DNA of 64,000 nt from Pomphorhynchus laevis (lineage: Eukaryota; Acanthocephala; Palaeacanthocephala; Echinorhynchida; Pomphorhynchidae): assembly GCA_012934845.2 (NCBI GenBank), contig WNNJ02002347.1, positions 62,001-126,000 of the forward strand, read 5' to 3'. The notes under the pieces were generated by a model that was given only the letters and a program-made list of their open reading frames with translations, ran no database searches and was not told where the DNA came from. Positions within the stretch are counted from its first letter, which is position 1. Each line of letters opens with the position of its first letter. Positions 33,060-45,974 of the stretch are shown here, one piece after another. Position numbers and translations under genes: made by a program.

Positions 33060-34500
33060 TTTGTAAGTAGTATATTAAGCAGCCAAGAAAGTTCATACTC
33101 AAGACGATGCCTCCATGAATAGAGAATTTAGAAGGGTGTAAGCTGAGGGGGCGGGCGGATTCGACTAGGGAGCAACCGGCAGAGAGCAGACGGCGAATGG
33201 AAAGGTCGTCGGAATCTGAGTGCCGGGATTCGGTGAGGCAGATGAGATCGATGGATTGCTTGGTGAATAGGTTGAGGATAAGATCGGATTTTTTGAGAAT
33301 ATATCTAGTGTTGAGGAGGCCAAGGCGGAAACCGTGTGTGGTGGCGAACGAGTTTAGTGGAGAAGACACAGGGGAGATGGAGCGCCATTGAAATTTGGGA
33401 CGGGTGTGGACAACTTGAAAATTTCCGTCTATGTTTCGGATAGAGATAGTGATGTTTCACCGTTTTCCTCGCAACGGCGTTTTCCGATGCTGGCAGAAGA
33501 GAGTTGTGCGATTTCAGAAGGGGTGCGATCGGGGAAATTCGAGTGGTTGAAGATGACATGAGTTTAAATCGTTGAGAGAGCACAGAAGACGCGTGAGAGC
33601 AATGCTTGAAAACAATTTTTAGGAGTGGGCTGGGAAGGATTAGATTGAGAAGATTTGTTTAGACAGATGAATGCGACAGGAGAAATGTCCTTGAAAAAGG
33701 ATGGTTTATCCGCAGGAACAATAGACTAGAAGATAGATCTGATAGCGGAAACATCGTGGTCGAGACGTGCTTGTGGAGATAAGGATTTGGAAGAAGTGAT
33801 ATTAGTGACGATGACGCAAAGATCGCGAGAAGCAAAGCGCTTCCGTAAAGGACGACTGACGTGAGTGGGTGAGATCACGATAGAAGAGCTAGCAGTTGAT
33901 GATTTGGAGGGATTTGGTTTGATGACGGGAGACATAGAGGATAATGATAATAAAGAGGATGGCAAGCGATGTGAGGAAAGGTTATGAGTGGAAGGATAGT
34001 GGAGGTTGGTGGAGGTGATTTTGATTGATGGATGCAAGTTATTGAGAAACGAGACGGGAAGGACGGGACGGGGTGTCGGGGAGTGAAGATGACATGGAAT
34101 GGGAAGTGTATATGGAGGCAGGGTCGGTTTGTGGAGAAAGGACATTAGAAACGACGAGAGCAGTTTGAGTTGACGTGTTGGATGTTGATATGTGCTTATG
34201 GGAAAGTTTGCGGATTAGTTTTTTGGAGACTATATTTGTCTTGAGACTCTCTATTTCACTCTTTATCGTATTTATCATCTTAGCAGAATATTAGCCACAG
34301 TAGAATTCGTTTTCTGCAAGGCAAGATGCCTGGGATTCTGAAGTCCAAATACTTACACACGTATGACAATCATTGTTTGAGCGAAGGACATGTTGTTTAG
34401 ATCCATTGAAAACATCTTTAACATCAGTGTTGACGCGACATGGTTGGAAACTTGAGACTTTTGTTTTTTTCCGACCCATTTGTATATAGTCGTTTGATTC
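33060..34500 (-). mobile_element. L2-A LINE, ORF1 plus start of ORF2 only
   Basis: Minus strand. ORF1 starts at an ATG (34479: MGRKKTKVSSFQP), with a finger (CHTCVSIWTSE...NEFYCG), then broken frames with SLRKRFASRDLCVIVTNI and LSPQARLDHDVSA. The ORF2 start at about 33390 gives LGLLNTRYILKKSDLIL, CLTESRHSDSDDLS and ends near 33100 where the 13-bp array begins. The RT half is missing. Confidence 0.8.
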
Positions 34501-34625
34501 GTGAACGTCGGTCGTAAATCAGTTCGTCCCGTATCGGTTTCTTGTTGCTCAGTGCTTTGATTGTATATATTATTGTATGTATTTTAGATTGTAAGTAGTT
34601 GTTTTATCAAGATAGTTTAAATTAA

Positions 34626-34690
34626 TTAGGATTGATTTGGAACTGGATTGATCTGGAACTGGATTGATCTGGAACTTGATTGATCTGGAA
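34626..34690. repeat. 16-bp tandem repeat
   Basis: Four copies of GGATTGATCTGGAACT with small changes, directly before an L2-B 3' fragment. Confidence 0.8.
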
Positions 34691-34694
34691 TGTA

Positions 34695-35030
34695 TGTTTA
34701 TTAGATATCAAACTTTTTTTCTTCGTCTTATTGCTTTTCGCCTTGTAACTTTTCAAACTCATTATTTGCTCAACCTTCCTATTCTTGATATTTTTCGTCT
34801 TGCTTACTGTTCGTTGCGTTCCCTTATTCTTTTTAATGTCCCAAACTACTCTACCTCTGGCTTCCACTTAAATTATCTGCCCATTAATATACGCCAATCA
34901 ACCTATCTGCCATGCTTCAAACAAATTAACTAATTTAGCTGTTTGACTTGTTGTTTTTGTTACATAATGGACTTGTAAGCGTGCAACTCGCACGCATTTT
35001 CCACGTTAAATAAATAAATTATTATTAACA
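34695..35030 (+). mobile_element. L2-B 3' end fragment
   Basis: Encodes the C-terminal residues (FRLVTFQTHYLLNLPILD, YLPINIRQSTYLPCFK) in shifted frames and ends with the L2 tail hairpin (GCGTGCAACTCGCACGC, about 34978-34995) and AAAT units. A 5'-truncated copy. Confidence 0.75.
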
Positions 35031-35034
35031 TTCG

Positions 35035-35270
35035 CTAGCGCTTTTGTCAAATCGTCAGTTTCTGTAAAATCGTTAGCTCTTTTGTAAAATCTTAATATCT
35101 TCTATCAAATGGTTAGCCCTTCTATAAAATGTGTTACCTTTTTTGTAAAATTGCCGTCTTTTCTGTTAAATCATCAGCTCTTCTGTAAATCGTTAGCTCT
35201 TCTATATAATCCGCGTGGACTCTTTGCTCCTCTATAAAATCAACGTTGATTCTTTGCTCTAGTTTTCGTG
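35035..35270. repeat. Degenerate minisatellite, about 20-bp unit
   Basis: About ten loose copies of a TCTTCTGTAAAATCGTTAGC-like unit. Confidence 0.65.
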
Positions 35271-35279
35271 AGAATTAAT

Positions 35280-36130
35280 ATTATTGATATGTGAGAGTAG
35301 GAGAGTTAAGAGATGATGAGGACATTGTTTAATATGTAGAAGGGTTAACCTTTATTGGTGACAATTGGTGCATATGGATGCTACAGATCGATCGTGTCTA
35401 GTAACTCGTATTTAATATTTGTGGTAGAATCCGTGTAATGATATTAGCCATACAAGTGGTCGCTTAATTACAAACGGTTCTCGACAATTGATTTCTTTAT
35501 ATACAGGTGTTTGGTAGATAACCGTGCCCAGTCAGTCTAATTTGTTAGCCAGACAATCTAGATGCAATTGCAAGTTTGGAGTGGATATTAGACGAATATG
35601 AAGAGCAATATTGCACGGAACAAGTTTTAATGCGAGACAAAACTGATATAATCGAATTTAATTATTTTTTAGACTCCTAATATATTTATTAAATCAAAAA
35701 TAAACTAACCTCGGATAATGCTAATCACTTTTTAGATACTCATTTCTTATTAATCTTTAAACAAATATATCAACTGATATTGAATATATTTAAATATAAA
35801 CTTTATATTTCGGTAACCTGATATTCCGAAAGTACCTTGTAAACTCATAAATTTTTATTTGTCTTGATACACGATATTCTTACATTATATTCCGTAATAA
35901 AGCACAAGGACATAAAAACTCAAAAATATAGTTGTTATTCTAGTTGGCACACATCACATTATATATATCTATATCGTAAGATCATTTATTTAGTTATTAT
36001 TACTTTTTAGATCTACTAATCAATCTCGGTGGGATCGGAATATCCCTTGCTAGCGAAACGACCATTCCAGCATTCTGCTTATCTCTATCCAGACAAAACG
36101 ATCTGACGAGACGGCTGCTAGGGAGATGCA
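35280..36130. other. AT-rich, nothing recognised
   Basis: No ORF, repeat or RNA gene seen. Confidence 0.4.
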
Positions 36131-36189
36131 GTCTTAATGCGTACGGTAAGGCATATCCACTTTTCGCAATCGCGGTCGAACAAGGGTCT

Positions 36190-36800
36190 CTTGTCCGTTG
36201 TCTTCAGTTCCGTCGGACCTAAACACTCAAAGACGATGGACCGAGCAACGACAGATCGCAAAGTTTCAATGTCTTCTACAGAACTGTGGAACAAGGAGGT
36301 ACAGATCCCGCGTGTCAGCGGTGTCTACACCTGAGTCTAGAGCCTTTTTGCAGACGCTGCCAATCACAGCGGTTGGCACCCGCATGGAGGACATAACTTT
36401 TACAATATCTGTTGGCATGCGGCTAGGGGTTCCTATCGCTAGAGAGTTCACATGTGTGTGGCGACAAGTCAGTAGTGTTCGGCCACTACGCACGTGACTG
36501 TAAACATAGCAAAGCGACATGATCGACATGCAAAGATAAACAAGCAACCGCAACAAGCGCTCTGTAGCGCTGAAATATCATTCCGCTTAAAGCCGAGTGG
36601 CCTTGCGCGCGATGATGGCAAGCGTCGCGGTTGTTCGTTAGTGCCATGGACAGGCGGCTTCCACTTGGTGTTGGACTTCACATGCCCAAATACTATGGCC
36701 GCTAGCTACACTGTGCATGCTGCTGCCGGTGCCGGACATCGCACGGGCAGCAGCATACATGCCGGTCAGGAGGCTTCATCGCACGCCTAACCGGCATGCT
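36190..36800 (+). mobile_element. C-terminal relic of a second RLE-type LINE
   Basis: GC-rich for this window. Reads FLQTLPITAVGTRMED and SVGMRLGVPIAREFTCVW, then in another frame LKPSGLARDDGKRRGCSLVPW and HLVLDFTCPNTMAASY. This order matches the C-terminal zinc-knuckle and nuclease-like domain of a different RT family (commonly SRLEPSGLSRTDGKRPDG and WDFTCVDTLAPS). At least one frameshift (about 36490). Only this end remains. Confidence 0.6.
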
Positions 36801-36899
36801 GAAAAGAACAACATGATGAGCAAAAGCAAGTAGCTATCTGATCCAGCGGCTGAGCGTAGCTGTCCTGCAAGGAAGCGCTGATTGCGTTGTGGAGGCGAT

Positions 36900-37115
36900 G
36901 GCGAATTTAATCGAGGCAGACTATGCTGGGTAAACGAAAGACGAGAAGCTTAAGAAACCTTAGTCTTTGCTCTGGGGGACGTCCTCTAGAAAAGAAGACT
37001 AATCCCAAGATAGCCTAAGTACCCCCATAGGCGCACTTCGGTTTTCCCTTTCAATGACAGATGCTGAGCCCGATTCATGGCCCACTTGGCTCTCTTCAGG
37101 ATACGTTTAAGTAGA
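36900..37115 (-). mobile_element. I/R1-like 3' fragment
   Basis: Minus strand reads RILKRAKWAMNRAQHLSL and KTEVRLWGYLGYLG, very close to 17340-17540 of the I-like element. Confidence 0.8.
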
Positions 37116-38052
37116 TGATTGCCGTATAGCAAAATTAATATGCATTTATGTATATACAGGGCTATAATCAACAAAGACTTCTGTCTACATGGTAATTATC
37201 TAGAATAGAGAATTCCATGCATTGATAGCTCTAAGAAATAGTTAGCATATGGTCATTGAACATAGAGTTCGTCTATTAGACGAATTTTTATCCGCTACTA
37301 TATCATTTGTTACAAAAGTAGTGTTGCATCATTGACTGTAATCATAAGAATTTGTCCGAATATATGACCAAAGTTAAATGACAGATGCACTGTAATATTC
37401 GAAAATGTAGTTCTATATTTGTATGTTTAAAGACATTTCATGTTTTTGGAAAACAAATACTTCACCTTTCTTTCAATTTATCAGAAAAATCAAAAGTTCG
37501 GTCCATGTAGGAAAATACATGTAACCATATATATCCCAAGTATGTTTATAGGCAATAAGAATGGTCTCAGCGGATCAATAAAACTAGTTCTGAAAGTTGA
37601 CAATGAAAAAGCGGATAAAAACACATGAACTTGATGTTTTTAATCGCTAACATATGTATCACGTCATTGTTAAACAAGCTGAAAGGGAAACATTATATAG
37701 TAATTTATGGAGTCAAATAGTAATGTTATAATATAAACATATTTCTAATAAATTTTAACTGAAACGAAAGTGTCAACGATAAATTTTTATTTTTGCTTTA
37801 TTTTTCTGTAACGTTTTGGTTTATCTTGCTCTGACTTCAAGAGAATATCGTGACTCAACGGTTTGACTATATGAATAACAATTCTTTAATAGTCATATTA
37901 TCTTCACTCATGACTCAATTTTCTTTATTTTGTAGGTTTCATTATTTGATAGATTAAGTTGTATAATTAAAAGTTATTCTTATACAAAATAGTGCAATAG
38001 GACAAATAAGATCAGTAAACTAAATCTACGTATGCTACACTATTTATAAAAA
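37116..38052. other. AT-rich, nothing recognised
   Basis: Only short random ORFs. Confidence 0.4.
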
Positions 38053-38285
38053 CATCATTTGGTCGGATTCATAAATTATCCTCGTGTGAATTCTTTAATC
38101 CTAGATGCAGCACTGTACACTACAATCAGCGTAGGTGGACCTCATCAGCAGTGAGCCTACGCCTACCTTTCGTAGGCGTAGGCTCACTGCTGATGAGGTC
38201 CACCTACGCTGATTGTAGTGTACAGTGCTGCATCTAGGATTAAAGAATTCACACGAGGATAATTTATGAAGCCGACCAAATGATG
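38053..38285. repeat. Long hairpin, 114-bp arms
   Basis: Arms 38053-38166 and 38172-38285 are complementary with one visible mismatch and a 5-nt loop. No coding content. Could be a foldback transposon or a snap-back duplication; transcription would give a long hairpin RNA. Confidence 0.9.
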
Positions 38286-38381
38286 ATACTCGCTCGTGTA
38301 TGCAATTATTCATTTATAAAATAGAAATCAAGATATCTATTTATAAAATATACTATACTATTTATTATTATGTCGACTTCT

Positions 38382-38901
38382 CAATCAGAGTACGGGATTA
38401 AGTAATGAACGTTTTGAGCGGACGTATTTCGACGTTACAATATATTCTATTTATGCTCAATCAAACATTCGCCGAAGTCCTTCGTCAACATTTGATTATA
38501 ACTACAATAGAAAACGAGCAAAATACAGTGAGCGCATTCAAACAATTGAACATGGTGAATTTATCCCCTTAGTTCTCTCTACATCAGGCGGAATGAGCAA
38601 TAAAGTAATCAAGATTTTGAAAAAAATTGCATCAAAAGCTAGCAATAATACTGCAGAAGAATATGTTGACATACTAACATCCTTGAAAAGAAAATTTGCA
38701 TTCGCCATTGCAAGGGGTGCATCTCTTTGCTTGAGAAGTTAGCGCATTCTTCGACCAGGCGCGGAATCCAGATTCACTGGCATTCGACGCGCACAATTAA
38801 ATGCAGATAATGAATCATGCTTACTTTCAAACGGTTAGAAACTAGATGAAAATTTATGTTTATTGATATAAATAAAATCTCTTTCATTTAAAAAAATTAC
38901 T
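38382..38901 (+). mobile_element. 5'-truncated RLE-type LINE with target-site duplication
   Basis: Flanked by the 12-bp repeat TATGTCGACTTC (about 38370 and 38902). Encodes the end of the nuclease domain: ERTYFDVTIYSIYAQSN, then YNYNRKRAKYSERIQTIEHGE, FIPLVLSTSGGMSNK and ARGASLCLRS, parallel to residues 886-995 of the intact protein at 4161-7181. A TAG follows RS. A 3' end rich in A/T precedes the right duplication. Confidence 0.8.
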
Positions 38902-39004
38902 ATGTCGACTTCCAAGGGAGCTGAAGCTCGTAAGGAAGCATCACATCGAATAAAAAAAAACAGAAAAAAACGAAAAAAAAACATCAAGAGTTCACGAGGT
39001 CAAG

Positions 39005-41880
39005 CTTTAGGCGTTCTTTGAATTGCACAGCAGAAGAGCTGTTGATCACACCAGGTGATAATTCATTCCATCGTTTACAGACGCGATCCATTTATGTCGT
39101 GCAATTTGTTCGATGCTTTGAGCGATACTTCAAACATAGCTCGTGTCCACGTAACATTGAGGATTCACGAAGACAGAACAGCTGCTTACACGGATGGTTA
39201 GGCACGCGCAGCGACATCCACACTAGTGTAAGATCTGCAATCAACGTATCGCATTCAATAGATCTTATACCCAACGTCTCTAGTCTAACTGGATACGGAA
39301 TGGAGCGAGTTGCGGAACCAAGTGCGTGGCTCTTCTCAAAATGTTGTCGAATTCACTCAATTCTGATTTCAGTTGAGGGTGTGTCGCGTGAGATGCATAG
39401 AGCATATGTGATTTTAAGAGACTCGAATATACAATGCGTAAAGCCTTTGGCTTAAGTCGTCCAACGCTTCGATGAAGAAATCCTAAAATTCTACTGCATT
39501 TTGCAATAATCGCAGAAGAATGAAGACGAGATTTTAAATTGGAGGAGATAACAACACCTAGATCAGTAAAGTGATTTACTGATTCGATAACTATTGAGCT
39601 GAGTTGGTAAGAAGGGGAAGGTAATCGGGATTGACCAATTCTCATATGTCGACATTTACTAACATTGATTACTAAGCCGTGTGAAGATCACCAACTACTA
39701 ACTTTATCCAAATCTGGTTGTGGTAGGGGAGAGCTAGAACAACCACGAAATAAAGGGCACCACAGTTTCATGTCATCGGCGTATAATAGGCACTGGCATG
39801 TAACATTTTCAGCGATTTCGTTGATGTAGATATTAAACAAAGTGGGACTAAGGATACAGCCTTGTGGAACACCTTGAGTGAGATAAAACCATTCAGAAAG
39901 AGACTCACCAACTCGCACAGCAAAGGAACGTCTACTCAAGAATTCACGTATCCAGAGACAAACGTGCTTTGAAACTCGAAATTTTCAAGTTTTCACAGTA
40001 AAATTGGATGAACGACCCGATCAAAAGCTTTGGACCAATTAATAAAGACGACATCAACCGGCACCCCCTGTTCCACAAAACCGGCCCAGCTTTAGCGTGC
40101 TAATGTTAGATTAGTTGAAGTGGAGTGATGTTTTCTAAACCCATGCTGTTTATTAGACAAAATATTGAATTTGTCCAAATGAGAAGATATTTACCTCAGG
40201 ATCAGTTTCTCCATCACCTTGCAAGCAATACACGTCAAACTTATTGGCCGATAATTTTGAGGATTTACCTTATCCCCCTTTTTGAAAACTGGAATGACTA
40301 ATGATCTCTTCCACATATCTGGGATTATGCCAGTTCTCAAGGACCAGTAGTAAATATCAAAAAGCGGAAGATATATATTCGATGCAACTTTGCGTAATAA
40401 TATACTAGGAATACCATCAGGACCTGAACTATTTTTAGCCGGTAGCTTCGATAAGATATTAAGAACATCGAGCGGGTCAAAGTAGAGGTTAGAATCCTGG
40501 TACTGGAGATAAGAATTGTCTATCGTAATGTTATAATCACATAGGGAAAATTGATTGGAGTGAGACAAAAGTTCTTGGCAAGGATATTGGCAATGGAAAT
40601 AGGAGAAACCGATTTTCGCTCACCATCAACCAGACAATTGATTGACGAAGGTACTCTCTTACGGTTGCTAAGTAGTTGAAAAAGTCTCTTTTGATCAGCA
40701 TGATACAAGGAACATATGGCAGCAATGAATTGATGTTTCTTCTGACGTTTAAGAGAAGTCACCTTGTCGCGAATAGTAGTATAAAATCTGAAGGATCCAA
40801 GTCCACGCTTAAATAGTAGGAATGCATGATCACGTTATCTGACAGCTCGCTTCAACTCACTGTCAAACCATTTGGGTTTGGAGGATTGTGGTTTACGTGT
40901 TACGCAAGGGGAAAATGCGTGAAGTAGATTAATCAATGTTGTGTGGAGGAACGACTAGGCCACATGAACACCGACTGTTCTAGCACAAGGCCATCTTACT
41001 AGGCTCAGCATTTCATTAATTGTATCGTAATCCGCATTCATATCAACAATAGTTTTTTAAATTGACCAGACGCGAAATATGACCAGGTAGGATGATACGT
41101 AAAGTGCAGTGATCGCTGGAGCCTAATGGCGGACCGCAACTTAATGACTCAACAACAGAATCATTGGTACATAGGCATAAATCTAGCAGGGAATGACTTT
41201 TATTACGAATACGAGTATTACAATGGACAAGCTGACAGAGTGTGAGCTCATTGAATACATTAAGTAAGGCTGATGATTCTTCATCACACCCTTGGATCGC
41301 GGTATAAGATACCCAATCGATATTTGGAGTGTTAAGATCTCCGCAGATTAAGGTATCCACATCGCCGGAACAGTGATGTTTCAACGACTTGATGATGAGT
41401 GGTGTTTTTGATCGAGGACTACGATAAACAATACAAATGCGATAGACCTTACCTCGTTCCTCCGTCACATCAATTCACAAAAGCTCATTTCCATAATCGT
41501 CAGAACATGACACTATTACTTTATAAACAAGATTGTCACGTATATAAGCAGCTACACCGCCACCTCTAGAGATTTTTCGATCACAGCGAACTATCGTATA
41601 ACCGTGAATACCGACTTCAGAATCCAGAATATTACAATTTAACCAAGTTTCAGTGAAAAACAGCATGTCGAGATTTTCATGATGTACTATTGCTTTGATT
41701 TCATCTAACTTGTTAAACAAACTCAAAACATTTGAATAGAGTATGTAAAGGCCAGCTTTGGTAGATGTACAGGGAAACTTGTGGACATTTGATTTATGAG
41801 AATTCATACAATCGAACAACGAGGATAAATCCGGATGATTGACCGTTAGTAGCGAGTTACAGAGTCTACAGTTGAGTTGG
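39005..41880 (-). mobile_element. Decayed CR1-like LINE, ORF2 part
   Basis: Minus strand. Endonuclease pieces 41819-41043 (LDMLFFTETWLNCN, ICGDLNTPNIDW, GSSDHCTLRI), RT pieces 40762-40191 (LPAKNSSGPDGIPS, MWKRSLVIPVFKKGD, NYRPISLTCIACKVMEK) and 39939-39280 (GVPQGCILSPTLF, LLYADDMKLW, HFTDLGVVISSNL). At least five breaks separate the frames. ORF1 is not seen. Confidence 0.8.
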
Positions 41881-41948
41881 GTATTTATAAAATATAAATC
41901 AAGCTATCAAGATTTTCAGGCAGGTGTTCTATAGCCAAGCAAACGACC

Positions 41949-42420
41949 ATGTCCACTGACCGTAGTACCATTAGTGTAAGTTCCCCAGAACCTGTCGAGT
42001 TGCTCAATCGTGATATTATTTGGGAACATGTCCTCATACGATTTCCTAATAAGGATTCATCTACAAGATGTCTATCTGCTTCTAATCAGATGGGCCTAAA
42101 TACATCTGAACAACTATCAGTGGAATATTCAGATTCCGTCTATCCCACAGCATTGTTTATGTGACGAGCTCAGCGAGGATATAATAACCACAACATCCTC
42201 GAAAAAAAGACGACTGCGTTGATGACAAAGTTTCTGAATCATTAAAGTCAACAAATCTTTTACCTATTCGTCTGAGGAAGGACAGTGACGGGATAAACCC
42301 TGATTGTGGATGTGGGTTAACAGCTATCAATGAAGATTTAATTACATCTGATCCGATTCAGGCGAGTTGCCCGATGCAGTACACCCAAATCTTTTTCAAA
42401 CAAGGTAAGCGTCTTATTGA
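41949..42420 (+). pseudogene. Unrecognised coding-like stretch
   Basis: An ATG-initiated 71-codon frame (41949-42164: SVSSPEPVELLNRDIIWEHVL...) followed, after stops and a frame change, by LLPIRLRKDSDGINPDCGCG and AINEDLITSDP up to about 42420. It looks like real protein sequence by composition. It could be an ORF1 relic or a host gene fragment; no function can be given. Confidence 0.3.
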
Positions 42421-42429
42421 TGGAACCAA

Positions 42430-44640
42430 ATGCGTTGCTCTGCGTAGCACCTTTTCATTATTCGTTTGTTTAGCTTTTGATTGAGGATGCATGACTTGCG
42501 ATGGTTATAACACATGACTCAGTATCAACAATTCATAAAAGGGTTTAAATGACGGAATGACAACCCGGCGAATAGATCTTTGTAGCATAGCAAGAACTTA
42601 TAAGCACTCGCTTTTGACTACAGCTAAGTTGGTATTCGTTTTCAGGTCATCTGTTATTATCACGGCCAGGTCCTTGAATGAGTTGACCACATTTATCTGC
42701 CTCCCGCTTACTTCATAATTTTCAATCTGTCTCATGCGTCCAAAGTGTATATGTGCAAATTTTTCTGGGTTTGAGGTCAGATTCATTGCACCTGCTGAAT
42801 GCTGCAGGTTCAATATGTTCAATTGTAATATGTGCACGTCGTTGTCGTTATTGATGACACCCCAAATTTTGATATCATCTGCATATAGAATACATTCAGA
42901 AGCTATAAACGATATTACGCTATTGATGTATATATTAAAAAGCGTAGGGCTCAGGACTGAACCTTGTAGGACGCTAGAGTGTAATTGAACGTTTGATTAA
43001 AGCGAGTCTCCTATTTTAACAATAAATGATCGATTGTATAGGAATTCAGAAATCTAATGAAGGATGCAATTGTCCACTTCAATGTCGTATAATTTACCGA
43101 TAAGAATTGAAGGTCTACTCGATCAAACGCTCGCGTTAAATCAAAAAATACAATGCCAAGGACGTTTCCATCACCGATCAATGAGGCCCAGCTGCGTTCC
43201 GTGGTGACTAAGTTTGCTGTAGTGAATCTTAGTTTACCGAAACCATGTTGTTGCTTATTAATAATTCCCTTCCTGTTGATGAATATTTCCAATTCAGCAA
43301 GCACTATCCGTTCCCAGAGTTTAAAAGATACGCATGTAAGGCCTATTGGACTGTAGTTCGATAAGAATGATTTATTTCTTTTCTTATAGGTCGGGCACAC
43401 TATTGCAGTTTTCCTGTCTTTAGGTAAGGTCGATGTATATAACGAGGCAACGAATAGGCGATGAATAGGTGCACGCAGTGGTAGTGAGTTCACTAAGGGC
43501 AATTGACGGTATACCGTCCGTGACAAATGAATTAGTTCATGGAAGTCTTCTTAGTTCCGAGAATACATTGTTCAGTTGAACGATTTTAGTCATTCGTCTA
43601 GATTAGCTGAGGTATTACTTCTTTCGAAAGGTCTGAACGTTACTTTCTTTCTGATGGACCACGGTTCGTCTTTGCAAATTCGTTTGCAAATAAATTAGCA
43701 ATCGATTTTTGGTCGCATACAAAGTTGTCTGCATCATCCAATATACATTGTAGTTAAGAGTGTATCGTTTTGCACTGCTTGATTACAAACGAATAAAACC
43801 GCTTTGAGTCAGAGCGAATTTGGGAACAAAGATTATTTAGGAATATCCGTTGATCATTACGTTTTATTGACGTCTCGTAGTTTCGAGCTTCTCTGTAAGC
43901 CTCAAAAGTGCCGTGCCCATTTCTATATTGGCGAAATGCCATGCAACGTTTTTTGATTACCTGTCTAACAGAGTATACGACAAACTGAGTTGCTTGCCTT
44001 GGATTCGTATTTACTTTAATGGTAGGCGAAAATATGTCAAACAGGTGACGGAGCACGTCTCGAAAGTCGTTAATGCCAGCCATGTTTACGCCTACGGAAA
44101 ATGGATCTAGCCACTAATGATGTGACAAAAGTGCGTCAATATTGGCTTAGTCAGTTTTGTACACGTTGATTCCGGAGACGGGAGGCACTGGATTTTTGAG
44201 GGTCTTTGGAAGAGTAAGTTCTATAATTAGCACGAGATGATCGCTGGATCCTAAGGGATGCTTAAAGTGAATGTATTTGACGCCACTGAAGTTTTTTTGA
44301 CAGGCACAAGTTCAGAAGTAATGTGGACTCCTTTCTTATTCTTATGAATTCCTGGATATGTTGCACTAGGTCATGGTCTATGAAATATTCCAAAAGCAAT
44401 TTTGACTCAATGTCACAGTTTTCTGTTTGCGAATGATCATTCCAACTTACATTAGGCACATTGAAGTTACCGCAAATTAACAGTCACTTCTTTTGAAAGT
44501 GATATGAATTCGTTTCCGGTTAAGTTATCAACAGTTGATTCAAGAATTTTACAGTATAGGGCGTCGGAAACAAATATGGCCACACCGTACCGGGCATTGC
44601 AATTTCTGTATCACTGATTGACGATAAGAATCATGTTATA
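42430..44640 (-). mobile_element. Second decayed CR1-like LINE
   Basis: Minus strand. From right to left: endonuclease relic 44459-44262 (NVSWNDHSQTENCDIESKLL), linker 44083-43754 (KRCMAFRQYRNGHGTFEAYR), RT start 43526-43011 (NYSPIGLTCVSFKLWER, QQHGFGKLRF, IVFFDLTRAFDRVD) and later RT (YADDIKIWGV-like region near 42890, then VNSFKDLAVIITDDLK at 42837-42598). Heavily broken. Confidence 0.75.
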
Positions 44641-44699
44641 AGTTAGGATTTGGTTTGAGCGTCGCACCTAAAATTATAAATTATGTTATTGATCGTATT

Positions 44700-45965
44700 T
44701 TGTCACTCAAGCGAGAATTTAAAGAGTTTGTGAATCACTATTTGGTGACATTATAATTGATAGCAGCAAACTAGATCCTCAAGAAGTGTATGATCACCTT
44801 GTGAAATATGGACTTGAAACAAGACTTCCACAGCCGATCAAAACCTCAAAAATGCTCGGGATGCAACTATGTAAAAATGGAGGGTATATCATTTGGAGGC
44901 GAACCCCTTATGAATTCGATCCTGATGAGATTCAGACGAAGAGACAGTTATTTTCTGTATGTGGTAGTTAATATGGCATTATTCTGTCTGCAGATGGCTC
45001 AGAACTTAGACGAGTTGCTTGAAGCGCCTAGAAAGTTCTCACAACTGGGGTTAAGCCATTGACAGCATAACAATCTCGAAGTTAAAAAATGTCAAGAATT
45101 GAATTGATCATTATGATTCCGTTGGAGAAAACTGGGTTGTTGGTGATAAGCATAATGCCGTTTTCTGGTGTGACGGAAGCTCGATCACTATCGGAGTGTG
45201 TTTAGAAATGGATGGTGGAATAGTCGAGAACGCAGCATGGTTTAGAAAGCAAGATGATGCTCATCACATAAATACATCACAACTTGAAGCTGTTATCAAA
45301 GGTATATGGCGTTACTATTGGATATATTGAGGCTTACTATTAAGTCAAATTAAGCTTCTGTATGTGCTTGGATGCTGTCTTTGTTGATGAAGGACAAATC
45401 ACTAAAAGTAAGTGGTATAAGAAGGTTGTTCTTAATATCCGACATGTTCAAGAAATGTGGATTGCAATTTTCTATAGTATGTGCAAGGAACGCGTAACAA
45501 TGCCGACGAATTAACACGAGTTCCGAAGCATTGGCTGAAAGATCCGCAGCGCTATTGTAACAACATATGTACCGATAAAGAGCGTCAATATCCTACTCAA
45601 TTATTATAATCGGCATCACTGAGGTTCGAACCGAACTATATTTCTAGCCAAAAAAGCGTACCCTGAGCTGAACTTCTCGATGGACGACGCGATTGATATC
45701 GTAAATACGTGTAACCTATGTAACTCTATCGATCCTAATCCAATTTCATTGAATAATGGACACTTAAACGTGGAGGAGAACATACGTAGAGTCGCAATGG
45801 ATGTAACACACTTCGATGGGACATTGTTTTTGACAACAATCGACTGTGATCCGTATCGTTTTTTGGTATGGAAGTCATTAAAGAGCGAGTGTGTCTACGA
45901 TGTTCTTGCAGAAGTTAGAAGTCATATGTTCGTCAAAGTACGCGTACTTATTTTGCAATCACTGG
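44700..45965 (+). mobile_element. Broken LTR-retrotransposon pol relic
   Basis: Fossil of an LTR element, probably Ty3/gypsy-like. In order it shows traces of the RT C-terminal region, an RNase H-like domain (near 45140-45330), the spacer, and the start of integrase with its D-TH...FLTTIDC core (about 45800). It is broken in several places, has no gag and no LTRs that I can see, and is probably old. Its 3' side is replaced by a CR1-like piece. Confidence 0.65.
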
Positions 45966-45974
45966 ATTATCATC

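Noticed and set aside
38053-38285. Hammerhead in the long hairpin (CTGATGAGGTCC present)
   Set aside because: No matching GGACC-GAAA segment; the box alone is too short to mean anything.
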